Part shown: positions 6,290-14,638 of the stretch, in pieces
How the letters are laid out: every line of letters starts with the position of its first letter
Numbering within the stretch: position 1 is the stretch's first letter
Origin: Nitrospiraceae bacterium
GTDB taxonomy: Bacteria > Nitrospirota > Nitrospiria > Nitrospirales > Nitrospiraceae
NCBI GenBank assembly: GCA_019637075.1
Contig: JAHBWI010000004.1
Location: 124,001-188,000, forward strand
DNA: 64,000 nt
Direction of reading: 5' to 3'
The notes under the pieces: generated by a model
What the model was told of the DNA's origin: nothing
Database searches by the model: none
Seen by the model: the letters and a program-made list of their open reading frames with translations, nothing else
Made by a program: the position numbers and the translations under genes

Positions 6290-8638
6290 TCACAAACGGT
6301 CCGGCGCGTGTTCCGCCCCGTGCATACGCGCGAACAATTCCCAATCGAACTGCTTCGGATGGATCGCGTGCAGCGGAATCGTATCCATGGCGTGCGAATC
6401 GCGATAGGCGACCATTGAGCCCACGATCGATTCCGGCTGCTCGACGAGGCGTCGGACCGTTTCATACGCCAGATGCTGGCCGATCATCTTGTCTTCCGGC
6501 GTCGGGGGCGCGCCCCGCAACGTGTGACCGAGGATCGTGGCCTTGGTGGCGGACGCCAGGGAGTATTGGTCGGTCCCTTGGCGGCGCGGGGGCCATTTGG
6601 CGATGGCGTTCGCGACGTACTCGACCAATCCATGGACTCCGCCGTCTGGGTGATGCCGATGGGGGGTGCGCTCCGCCACGATGAAAATGTGACTCTTGTT
6701 CGGGACGCCGAGCGTGCGTTTGAGCGTGCCGAGCATCACCTGATCGATATAGGCGTTAGGGTCTGGGTGTTCGTTGACCAGAATGCCTTCCGCCCGAGCT
6801 TGATAGGCGCAGGCCAATGCCAGATGTCCCGATCCCGCCCCCATCACCTCGACGAAGAAGATGCTGCCCATCGCGGCGCTCGTGGCCTTGAGCGATTCGA
6901 TCGATTGGTTGGCAAGTGCGATGGCCGAGTGGAACCCCAATGAGGTCGTGCCGGCCAGGTTGTTGTCGATCGTGCCGGGAATTCCAACGACCTGGACGCC
7001 GAAGGTTTCGAAGATCGCCCTCGCCCCGCGCAGGCTGCCGTCGCCACCCAACACCACCACCGCGCTGTCCTGCAGATAGGGGGTGAGGCTGCGGACCGCC
7101 GCTCGTTGGACTTGTTCGTCCTTGAAGTCCTCGAAGCGGCTGCTGCCGATGGGGCTGCTGGCGTGGCTTCCCATGCCGCGCGTGTCTTCTTCGGTTACCG
7201 GTGTGATCCAGTTATTCGCGAGCCCCAGGAATCCGTGGCGCACGAACATGACCTCTAATCCGAAACGGTTGCCCGTCACGCGTAGTTCCTTCAGGGCCGC
7301 GCCGCCGCCGCCGAAGTCGCCGCCGGAAACCAACGCGATCAGCCGTTTGATCTGCCGGGGTTTGAGCGTGACCCGGTCTTTCCGTTCGCGCTCGATCGTG
7401 ATCCAGGCCTCGCGGGCCAGCCGTTCGCTTTCGATCAATCCGACCGCCGTCGAGTACCCGGACAGTTGGTTGTTCTCGAAGGTCAGGAGGACGACGTTGT
7501 CCTGGCCTTCTTTGTATTCGCCGAACTCCGAGAAGGCTTCCCGGAAGGGCCTGGGGTCGAGATAGATGCGCAGGGCGCGCAGGGTCGAGCTATGTGTATA
7601 GAGGCACAGCACTTGGCCCGGGTTCGATCGGCCCAACTGGTGGAGGCCATCGATGACGTCCATGTAGAGGTCGAAGAACGAGTGGCCGCCGGGGTAGCTG
7701 TAAAAGGGGTGCTTGATGAGGCGTTTCGCGCTCTTGGCATCGACGCCGAAGGCTTTTGCCGCCGCCTCGACCTCCGCCTGTTTTTCCATGCCGGTCACCC
7801 ACCCGAAGTCTTGCGACTCCAAGGTCGGCTCAGTTTGGGTTTGCGGGGGCGGAGCCGTCTCGTCACGTTTGGGCAGGAGGGCTTTGAGGATGCGCCGGCA
7901 GAGTTGTTCCGTATTGGGGCTAGTGCTGATGCGATGGTGAAAGCGGTTTGGGTCCAGGTAGTTGTGCAGTTGGAGATAGTCGAGCTGCTGCCCCACGACG
8001 CCCACCATGCGGGCCAGGGCGGCGCCGACCGCATCGGCCCGCGGGACGCCGCGCTCGGTATCCAGAATATTGGCGAGACGCCGTCCGACGCGATGGGTCT
8101 TGCTCTCGACTTGCGAGACGCCGTGGCGCATTGTAAAGAACAGCGCTCGATCCTTGAGTTCTCGCGGGAGCAGCCAAAACCGATCGTCGCCTAAATCGAG
8201 AACGATGCGGCCTTCCGCCAATTCCGGCGTGAGGTGCGCGCGCGGGACGATGGCGACGGGACGCCGATGCGCGGGCTTCTGCACCGCGCCGATCGGGGCG
8301 CGATAGAGCGGCGCCAATTCGCCTCGCGCCAGGAGATAATTCCACGCGGCATAGAACACCAGCTCGTCGCCGCCGCAGGCCTTCACGATCAGCTCACGGC
8401 GCGCATCGCGATAGGCTCCGGCGTTGGGCAAGCCCGCCGTCACGCGGCTGATGAAATTCCGGATCGCCTCGATCGCGGTCTCTGCGACGCGGCGCCGGTC
8501 GGATGTCTGGGGTGGTGGCCCTGGCAGTACATATCGGTCCGTGGAGGTCCGCTCCGCGAGCGATTCGGCGTAGGCGAGCAGCCCGTCGATGGTGACGAAA
8601 TCCAACTGCTCGGTGGGGCGGTCCTTCGGTGTCTCCAT
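6290..8638 (-). CDS. histidine-phosphatase / phosphofructokinase fusion protein
   Basis: About 782 residues from ATG 8638 (GAGGTG 5-6 nt upstream; the frame opens at 8695). Residues 1-165 are not recognised. Residues ~165-420 look like a histidine phosphatase: FTMRHGVSQVES carries the RHG catalytic His, and YTHSSTLRALRIYL the second His. Residues ~433-782 are a phosphofructokinase: LVSGGDFGGGGAAL, GSSRFEDF, VVLGGDGSLRGA, GIPGTIDNN and ILGHTLRGAPP. GGDG is the ATP-type rather than the PPi-type (GGDD) signature. Compared by eye with E. coli PfkA, the F6P-site Arg of VMGR is Ala (VMGAGSG) and the Asp after TIDN is Asn. It lies divergent from pyruvate kinase, so a glycolytic role is likely, but substrate and direction are uncertain. 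Confidence 0.82.
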   Translation of the reverse strand: METPKDRPTEQLDFVTIDGLLAYAESLAERTSTDRYVLPGPPPQTSDRRRVAETAIEAIRNFISRVTAGLPNAGAYRDARRELIVKACGGDELVFYAAWNYLLARGELAPLYRAPIGAVQKPAHRRPVAIVPRAHLTPELAEGRIVLDLGDDRFWLLPRELKDRALFFTMRHGVSQVESKTHRVGRRLANILDTERGVPRADAVGAALARMVGVVGQQLDYLQLHNYLDPNRFHHRISTSPNTEQLCRRILKALLPKRDETAPPPQTQTEPTLESQDFGWVTGMEKQAEVEAAAKAFGVDAKSAKRLIKHPFYSYPGGHSFFDLYMDVIDGLHQLGRSNPGQVLCLYTHSSTLRALRIYLDPRPFREAFSEFGEYKEGQDNVVLLTFENNQLSGYSTAVGLIESERLAREAWITIERERKDRVTLKPRQIKRLIALVSGGDFGGGGAALKELRVTGNRFGLEVMFVRHGFLGLANNWITPVTEEDTRGMGSHASSPIGSSRFEDFKDEQVQRAAVRSLTPYLQDSAVVVLGGDGSLRGARAIFETFGVQVVGIPGTIDNNLAGTTSLGFHSAIALANQSIESLKATSAAMGSIFFVEVMGAGSGHLALACAYQARAEGILVNEHPDPNAYIDQVMLGTLKRTLGVPNKSHIFIVAERTPHRHHPDGGVHGLVEYVANAIAKWPPRRQGTDQYSLASATKATILGHTLRGAPPTPEDKMIGQHLAYETVRRLVEQPESIVGSMVAYRDSHAMDTIPLHAIHPKQFDWELFARMHGAEHAPDRL

Positions 8639-8721
8639 GTGGCACCTCGTCGAGGTGTGATGCGCGCAGCGGATGCCGTCGCGTGCGGCGCTCACGCCAT
8701 GTGCGGCACGCGTATGTTCTT

Positions 8722-8750
8722 TTGCGGCATGAGAATACGTTTGTTAGAAT
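8722..8750 (+). promoter_or_regulatory. candidate sigma-70 promoter for pyruvate kinase
   Basis: TTGCGG (-35, 8722-8727) and TAGAAT (-10, 8745-8750) are separated by 17 bases. Transcription would start near 8757, giving a leader of about 80 bases before the GTG start at 8840. The -10 is one base from consensus; the -35 matches only the first three bases. Confidence 0.5.
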
Positions 8751-8839
8751 GACACAATTATCGTCTCGATGAAAGAAACCTTCTGACGATCCACCCCGTT
8801 GTCGCAGATTGTGACAGCCGTTTCCGATCGGAGTGCTCG

Positions 8840-10303
8840 GTGCCGACCATGCGCAAAGCCAAGATCGTCTGCACGATCGGCCCGGCGAGTGAGCGACAGG
8901 ACACGCTGGATCAGCTGATCGCTGCCGGCATGGACGCGGCCCGGTTGAACTTCTCGCACGGGACGCACGAATCGCATGGGCGGGCGATCAAAGCGGTCCG
9001 GCAGGCGGCGGAGCAGCGCGGCGTCGCGGTTTCCATCATTCAGGATTTGCAGGGACCCCGCATTCGGGTCGGTGAATTGCCCGAGGAAGGCGTGGAACTG
9101 GTGGCGGGCCGGCAGGTGCGATTGCGCACGATGGCCTTGCGATCGGGCGGGCAGATCGGCGCGCGCGCGGCGCGGCCGTCCGACGACGTTCCGGAATTGC
9201 CCGTCACGTACCAGCAATTGACCCGCGATGTGCGGCCCGGAGCAAGAATTCTGATCGACGACGGGCTCGTGGAGTTGCAGGCGCAGCGCATCGTCGAAGG
9301 GGCGGTGCTCTGTTCGGTGACGATCGGCGGGCGCGTGACCTCGCACAAGGGCATCAATTTACCCGGCACACAAGTCAGCGCGCCGACGCTGACGGAGAAG
9401 GACCGGGAAGATATTCGATTCGGGGTTGCGCAAGACGTCGATTACATCGCCCTGTCGTTCGTGCGGGGGCCGGAGGACGTCGTTGCCGCGAAACGCATGA
9501 TCCAAGAATGCGGCGGCAATGTGCCGGTCATTGCCAAAATCGAACGTCAGGAAGCGGTGGTCGCTCTGGCTGACATCTTGGAACAGGCCGATGGAGTGAT
9601 GATCGCCCGGGGCGACTTGGGCGTCGAATTGGGGCCGGAGGCCGTACCGGTTCTGCAGAAGCGGATTATTGCCAGTGCCAACCGGCGCCGTTGTCTGGTG
9701 ATCACGGCCACGCAAATGCTCGAATCGATGACGCACCATATCAGACCGACCAGGGCGGAAGCCTCGGATGTGGCCAATGCCGTGTTCGATGGGACCGATG
9801 CCGTGATGTTGTCGGCGGAAACGGCGGTGGGGCAGTACCCCGTCGAGGTCGTCCGAATCATGGATCGAATCGTGCGGGCGGCGGAGGTCGAGACGGAGCC
9901 GAGTTTTGTCCGGCGCGGGCAGCCGGACGGCGAACTGGTCTCGTTCCCGGAGGCCGTCTCTACTGCCGCCTCCACGGCGGCTGCGGCCACGGGCGCCAGC
10001 GCCATCGTCGCCTTCAGCGAGCGGGGTATGACCGCGCGGCTGGTCTCGAAACAGCGGCCTTCCGCACCGATCCTGGCCTTTACGCCTTTTGTGCCCGTCA
10101 GACAGCGGATGGCGCTATATTGGGGCGTGCGACCCTATACGATGCCGCAGATCTCCAATACCGACGAGCGTGTCGACGAAGCCGAACGCCGCCTGAAGGC
10201 GGAGGGGCTTGTCACGGCAGGGCAGCGCATCGTCATTCTGTCCGGCACCCGCATCGGCCAGCCGGGCGGAACCAATCTCATGAAACTGCATAAAGTCGGC
10301 TGA
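8840..10303 (+). CDS. pyk: pyruvate kinase
   Basis: 487 residues, normal length for bacterial pyruvate kinase, which makes ATP and pyruvate from phosphoenolpyruvate and ADP. The family blocks are in order: KIVCTIGPAS at the N-terminus, ARLNFSHGTHESH, QDLQGPRIRVG, the VPVIAKIERQEAV strand carrying the catalytic Lys, VMIARGDLGVELG, and ITATQMLESM. The C-terminal domain ends GTRIGQPGGTN. A GTG at 8840 has GGAG six bases upstream and is preferred to ATG 8849. The gene is divergent from the PFK fusion, so two control points of glycolysis share one intergenic region. Confidence 0.97.
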   Translation: MPTMRKAKIVCTIGPASERQDTLDQLIAAGMDAARLNFSHGTHESHGRAIKAVRQAAEQRGVAVSIIQDLQGPRIRVGELPEEGVELVAGRQVRLRTMALRSGGQIGARAARPSDDVPELPVTYQQLTRDVRPGARILIDDGLVELQAQRIVEGAVLCSVTIGGRVTSHKGINLPGTQVSAPTLTEKDREDIRFGVAQDVDYIALSFVRGPEDVVAAKRMIQECGGNVPVIAKIERQEAVVALADILEQADGVMIARGDLGVELGPEAVPVLQKRIIASANRRRCLVITATQMLESMTHHIRPTRAEASDVANAVFDGTDAVMLSAETAVGQYPVEVVRIMDRIVRAAEVETEPSFVRRGQPDGELVSFPEAVSTAASTAAAATGASAIVAFSERGMTARLVSKQRPSAPILAFTPFVPVRQRMALYWGVRPYTMPQISNTDERVDEAERRLKAEGLVTAGQRIVILSGTRIGQPGGTNLMKLHKVG

Positions 10304-10306
10304 CGC

Positions 10307-10870
10307 ATGCAAAGAAGGTCATTCCTCCTATGGATGGGGGCTGCGCTGGTTGCCGCATGGGCATTCGGCGGTGCTTCCCCGTCGTTTGCGCAGACGAACG
10401 CCGGCACCCATTCCCCCGCCAAGGTCGTGGAGAAGTATTTCGCGTTGGACAACAAAGGCGTCCGGCTCGATGCAGCCTCGTTCGACGCCCTGGCCTCGTT
10501 CATCGATTGGAAGGAAGAACCGACCTGGGGCAAGATCGTTGTGATCGACGGGTTTACCGTCCCAGACGATTTCCGAAAATGGGACATCGTGGATAAGATG
10601 GAAGTGGTGGTCCCGGTCGAGTTCCGGGTCCTCGGTTACCTGTACCTGGAGACGGCCGGGTTTGTGCCGGAACCGAGCACGGAAGAAGTCCGCGTGCGCC
10701 TGAAGCTTCAGGGCGCGCGGTGGAAAATTATGGAACCGGTGCTGCCCCCGCATGTGGGACAGAAGCGCATGTTGAATTTCGTGCGGCAATCGATATTGGA
10801 TGAGCGGGATGAAACCAGGCGCGCGGCGCTCACGACGCTGCAGCAGGAATTGCGAAAGGCGAAGGAATGA
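10307..10870 (+). CDS. exported protein of unknown function
   Basis: 187 residues. MQRRSFLLWMGAALVAAWAF followed by GGASPSFAQ is a clear signal peptide, with cleavage likely after SFA (about residue 28). The mature part is a mixed alpha/beta domain with no motif I recognise; the final 30 residues are charged and helical. It begins 3 bases after the pyk stop and overlaps the next gene by an ATGA. It is therefore probably co-transcribed with pyruvate kinase and the following HAD phosphatase, although the functional connection is not evident. Confidence 0.8.
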   Translation: MQRRSFLLWMGAALVAAWAFGGASPSFAQTNAGTHSPAKVVEKYFALDNKGVRLDAASFDALASFIDWKEEPTWGKIVVIDGFTVPDDFRKWDIVDKMEVVVPVEFRVLGYLYLETAGFVPEPSTEEVRVRLKLQGARWKIMEPVLPPHVGQKRMLNFVRQSILDERDETRRAALTTLQQELRKAKE

Positions 10871-11514
10871 AACGCACCGCTGTGGATCTCTTGATCTTCG
10901 ACTTGGACGGGACGCTGATCGAGTCGAAGTGGGATATTGCTGAAAGCGTCAACCTGACGCTCCGGGAATTGGGTGTGCCGGAACGGCCGCAGGAGGAGAT
11001 CTTCGGCTTCGTCGGCGACGGCGTGAAAAAATTGCTGCGGTTGGCGGTGGGCGAGGCCGATCCCTCGCTCTACGACGAGGCCCTGCGGGTGTTCCGGGGG
11101 CACTACCTCGCGCATTGTCTCGATCGCACGGCGTTCTATCCCGGCATCGAGACCATGCTCGGGCACTTCGCCGACAAGTCCAAAGCCGTCGCGACGAACA
11201 AATCGCTGGAGTACACCAACGTCATTCTCAAGGGGCTGGGGCAGCACCACTTCAAGTTCGTCGTCGGCGGCGACAATGGGTTCGGCCTCAAGCCGGAACC
11301 TGGTATGTTGCTCCATGTGTTGGAGCAGTTGGGGGTGGACAAAGACCGGGCGGTGTTGATCGGCGACAGCACGAACGACATCAACGGAGGGCACAATGCC
11401 GGCATCCGAGTCTGTGCCGTGGGGTACGGCATGGGTAATCGCGAGCGCATGGTCGCCTGTAAGCCGGATTGGTTCATCGAACGGCCGGAAGAACTGATGG
11501 AGATTTTTAAATGA
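10867..11514 (+). CDS. HAD-family phosphoglycolate phosphatase-like hydrolase
   Basis: 215 residues with the haloacid dehalogenase motifs in order. Motif I is IFDLDGTLIES at the N-terminus, motif II is around SKAVATNKSLEY, and the motif III Lys followed by motif IV is GLKPEPGM ... VLIGDSTNDINGGHNAG. The cap position and the GFVGDGVKKLL segment resemble Gph, which removes phosphate from 2-phosphoglycolate. Other sugar phosphates cannot be excluded. The start overlaps the previous stop (ATGA) and its stop overlaps the M16 start, indicating translational coupling. Confidence 0.85.
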   Translation: MKRTAVDLLIFDLDGTLIESKWDIAESVNLTLRELGVPERPQEEIFGFVGDGVKKLLRLAVGEADPSLYDEALRVFRGHYLAHCLDRTAFYPGIETMLGHFADKSKAVATNKSLEYTNVILKGLGQHHFKFVVGGDNGFGLKPEPGMLLHVLEQLGVDKDRAVLIGDSTNDINGGHNAGIRVCAVGYGMGNRERMVACKPDWFIERPEELMEIFK

Positions 11515-13136
11515 ACGCAAAACCGTCGATCGTATTTCGTGAAGCGTCTCTCGACAGGATGAAGGGTGTGTCGTGCGGGGCCAGAGCCTTCTCCTTTGTC
11601 GCGCTTTTTCTGTTCAGCCTCAGCTTTGGCAGCCTGGCATCGGCGGAATCCTCCAACTTGGCCGATCGGGTGATCGAGCATAAGCTGGGCAACGGGATGA
11701 CCGTATTGATGGTCGAGCGGCACCAGACGCCGGTCGTGAGCATCAACATGACCTTCGGCGTCGGCGGCATCAACGAACAGGTCGGCCAGACGGGATTGGC
11801 GCATCTCTACGAGCACATGGCCTTCAAGGGCACCAGGACGGTCGGGACGAGGGACTTTGCGAAGGAAGAGGCGGTGCTCGAGGAACTGACCAAGGTCGGG
11901 ACTGAGCTGGAAAGCCGCGAACGCGAGGAGGCGGCGCAGGCACAACTCACCGGCAAGTCCCCCGCGCCTTCGAAGGAACTGGAAGCGTTGCACCATCGGT
12001 TCAAGGAATTGCAGGAGCAGGCAGGCCAGTACGTGGTCGGCAACGAGATGGCCATGCTCTACCAGCGGCACGGCGGGGTTGGGTTGAACGCCTCGACGGG
12101 CAAGGACATCACCCGCTATGTGATCAGCTTGCCGGCGAACCGGTTGCCCCTGTGGGCCGCATTGGAATCGGATCGCATGGCCCACCCCGTGCTGCGCGAG
12201 TTTTATAAGGAGCGCGGTGTGGTGATGGAAGAGCGCCGGTTGCGGACCGACGACAGCCCTAACGGCCTGCTGTATGAAACATTCACCTCGACGGCGTTTC
12301 AGGCGCATCAGTATGGCGTGCCGACGATCGGTTGGGGGTCGGACATCCTCTCGCTGACGCCGGCGGCGACGGAGGCCTTCTTCAAGACGTACTATGGTCC
12401 CAACAATGCCACAGTCGCAATCGTGGGGGACATCAATCCGAAGGAAGTCATCGCGCTGATCGAGTCGACATTCGGCAAGATTCCGGCGGCGCCGCCGATT
12501 CTGCCGTTGGTCACCGAAGAGCCGCCGCAGCGGGGGGAGCGTCGCGTGGAAGTGGAGTTCGACGCGGAGCCGGCCGTGGCCATGGGCTATCACAAACCCA
12601 CGATCGGTCATCCGGACGATTTCGTGTTCGACGTGATCGATGCGGTGTTGACGGAAGGCATGACCTCACGGCTCTACAGCAAGCTCGTGCGCGACAAGCG
12701 CCTCGCGGCCGGCGTCATGTCCGACACCAACTATCCGGGCGTACGCGCGCCGAACCTCTTCGTGCTGGCTGCCACGCCGTTGGCGCCTCACACCACGGCG
12801 GAAGTGGAAGCCGCCGTCTATGAAGAACTGGAACGGTTGAAGACCGAGCCGGTTTCTCCGAAAGAATTCGAGCGCGTGCTCAACGGGCTTGATGCGGACC
12901 TGGTCCGCTCGTTGCGGTCCAACAGCGGGCTCGCGTCGCAATTGTCGTTCTATCAGACGGTGGCCGGGACCTGGCGCTACGTGCTCGAGGCCCGCGGGAA
13001 GATCGCGGCGGTCACGCCGGCCGATGTACAGCGGGTGGCGTCGCAATACCTCACCAAGTCGAACCGGACGGTGGGCGTGCTGGTGAAGAAACCTTCGGAC
13101 AAGAAAGTCGCGGCAGCGAGTGAGGTGGCGCGATGA
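11511..13136 (+). CDS. M16 family zinc peptidase, catalytic-type subunit
   Basis: 541 residues. ATG 11511 overlaps the previous stop and has GGAG 8-9 nt upstream. A signal sequence follows a ~17-residue N-terminal extension (hydrophobic about 26-45). The inverted zinc motif HLYEH lies at about 98-102 (GLAHLYEHMAFKG), as in pitrilysin/processing peptidases. An insertion rich in Glu/Lys/Gln (about 115-180) interrupts the first domain. The C-terminal half has the M16C pattern. It probably acts in the periplasm with the next gene product. Oddity: residues 9-17 are encoded by a copy of the GTGAAGCGT repeat. A later start at Met17 (11559) is possible. Confidence 0.88.
   Translation: MNAKPSIVFREASLDRMKGVSCGARAFSFVALFLFSLSFGSLASAESSNLADRVIEHKLGNGMTVLMVERHQTPVVSINMTFGVGGINEQVGQTGLAHLYEHMAFKGTRTVGTRDFAKEEAVLEELTKVGTELESREREEAAQAQLTGKSPAPSKELEALHHRFKELQEQAGQYVVGNEMAMLYQRHGGVGLNASTGKDITRYVISLPANRLPLWAALESDRMAHPVLREFYKERGVVMEERRLRTDDSPNGLLYETFTSTAFQAHQYGVPTIGWGSDILSLTPAATEAFFKTYYGPNNATVAIVGDINPKEVIALIESTFGKIPAAPPILPLVTEEPPQRGERRVEVEFDAEPAVAMGYHKPTIGHPDDFVFDVIDAVLTEGMTSRLYSKLVRDKRLAAGVMSDTNYPGVRAPNLFVLAATPLAPHTTAEVEAAVYEELERLKTEPVSPKEFERVLNGLDADLVRSLRSNSGLASQLSFYQTVAGTWRYVLEARGKIAAVTPADVQRVASQYLTKSNRTVGVLVKKPSDKKVAAASEVAR
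11531..11556 (+). repeat. dispersed repeat copy inside the M16 gene start
   Basis: CGTATTTCGTGAAGCGTCTC continues into TCGACA here, matching the intergenic copy at 3669 for at least 18 bases. It is translated as VFREASLDR if the ATG at 11511 is used. A second repeat copy sits at the equivalent place in the following paralogous gene. Confidence 0.65.
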
Positions 13137-14638
13137 CACAGCAAGTTGGTGAAGCGTATCTCGTGAAGCGTGAAGCGAGGGCAGAGCGAATGCAACAGAT
13201 GCGGGCGCGGTTGGCAAGCGTGGCGGTCGTGGTCTTGCTGGTGATGCAGTCATTCGTGGGGCTCGCGGCCGATCAGGCCTCCGGCGATCCGCGGACCATG
13301 CGGTTTCCCACCGTCGACTTCAAGCCGCCAGATGCCGATCGGGTGGTCTTGGATAACGGGATGGTCGTCTATCTCTTGGAAGACCACGAGCTGCCCCTGG
13401 TGACCGTGAACGCCACGCTCAAGACCGGCAGCTGGCTCGACCCGGCCGACAAGGTGGGACTGGCCGGCCTCACAGGTTCGGTCATGCGCACCGGCGGCAC
13501 GGCCAAGATGTCGGCGGACGAGGTCGACGAGGAGCTGGAACGGCTCGCGGCGAACGTCTCGGTCGGGTTCGGCAAGGAGTCCGGTTCGGCGTCGCTCGAC
13601 GTGCTGACGAAGGATCTCAAACGCGGGCTGCAGATCTTCGCCGACCTGCTCCGGACGCCGGCATTTGACCAAGGGCGTGTCGAACTGGCCAAGCTGCAAG
13701 CCATCGAGGGCATCCGGCGGCGGCAGGATAATCCAGGTTCGATCGCGGGACGTGAGTTCGGCAAGCTACTCTATGGAGCGGCACATCCAAGCGCCCGTGA
13801 AACGTCGCCTGCGTCGATTCGCGCCATCACGCAGGAAGACCTGCTGGCCTTCCATAAACAAACCGTCCATCCGAACGGAATCATCCTCGGCGTCACCGGT
13901 GACTTCGAGAAGGGCGCGATGTTGGCGCTGCTGCGCGAGGTGTTCGGCGATTGGGCCAAGGGAACGGTTCCGGAGTTGAAGATTCCCGACGTGGCGACGG
14001 GTGAGACGCAGGCCGGCGCAGTACGGTTCATCAACAAGGAAACGTCGCAAACGCATTTGCGGGTGGGGCACTTGTCGCTCCGCGAGACGGATCCCGACTA
14101 TGTTGCGCTCTCGATCGCGAACGATATCCTGGGCGGCAGTTCCTTCCGCAGCCGGCTGTTCAACGACGTCCGCACGAAGCGCGGCTTGGCCTATTCGGTC
14201 GGCAGCGGCATCCGTGCCGGTGTCCATGACCAGGGCGTGTGGTTGATGCGGGCTGAAACGAAACTTGCCTCCACGCAGGAGGTTGTGAATCGCTTTGTCG
14301 CAAACATGGAACGGCTGCGCAACGAGCCGGTGACCGATGCCGAGCTCGAAGAAGCCAAGGAAGCCTACGTGAACTCGTTCGTGTTTTCGTTCACCAGTGC
14401 CTCGAGCATTGTGGCGCGGTTGATGGACCTGGAATACGACGGGTTGCCGAAAGACTGGCTGCAGCAAATCCGCGACAAGGTCGTGAAGCTGACCAAGGAA
14501 GATCTGCAGCAGGCGGCGCGGAAACATTTCAACCCGGAACGGCTGCGGATCTTGGCAGTCGGATCAGGTGAGGTGCTGTCGAAAGTGCTGGCGAGTTTCG
14601 GAGAAGTTAAAGAGATAAAGCTGGCACCGGAAGGGTGA
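13133..14638 (+). CDS. M16 family peptidase-like protein, non-catalytic type
   Basis: 501 residues, starting in an ATGA overlap with the active-type M16 gene. The signal sequence is at about 25-45 (VAVVVLLVMQSFVGLAA). The fold is M16, but the HxxEH motif is missing: the corresponding stretch is GLAGLTGSVMRTGG. The C-terminal Arg/Tyr region typical of inactive partners is kept (RSRLFNDVRTKRGLAYSV). Such active/inactive pairs form heterodimers in mitochondrial processing peptidase and several bacterial M16B systems, so a periplasmic heterodimer is likely. As in its partner, the N-terminus before the signal carries the GTGAAGCGT repeat; Met20 (13190) is an alternative start. Confidence 0.87.
   Translation: MTQQVGEAYLVKREARAERMQQMRARLASVAVVVLLVMQSFVGLAADQASGDPRTMRFPTVDFKPPDADRVVLDNGMVVYLLEDHELPLVTVNATLKTGSWLDPADKVGLAGLTGSVMRTGGTAKMSADEVDEELERLAANVSVGFGKESGSASLDVLTKDLKRGLQIFADLLRTPAFDQGRVELAKLQAIEGIRRRQDNPGSIAGREFGKLLYGAAHPSARETSPASIRAITQEDLLAFHKQTVHPNGIILGVTGDFEKGAMLALLREVFGDWAKGTVPELKIPDVATGETQAGAVRFINKETSQTHLRVGHLSLRETDPDYVALSIANDILGGSSFRSRLFNDVRTKRGLAYSVGSGIRAGVHDQGVWLMRAETKLASTQEVVNRFVANMERLRNEPVTDAELEEAKEAYVNSFVFSFTSASSIVARLMDLEYDGLPKDWLQQIRDKVVKLTKEDLQQAARKHFNPERLRILAVGSGEVLSKVLASFGEVKEIKLAPEG
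13149..13177 (+). repeat. dispersed repeat copy inside second M16 gene start
   Basis: GTGAAGCGTATCTCG (13149-13163) is followed by a partial duplication, TGAAGCGTGAAGCG (13164-13177). It lies 16 bases downstream of the start codon and is translated as GEAYLVKREA. Similar copies lie at 1831, 3671 and 11539. Confidence 0.65.

Noticed and set aside
9359-10005. Minus-strand frames inside pyruvate kinase.
   Set aside because: They overlap the most conserved enzyme blocks and carry no motif.
11136-12611. A 491-codon minus-strand frame across the HAD and first M16 genes.
   Set aside because: Antisense to two clear genes, no start context, and low-information Arg/His/Gln-rich composition.
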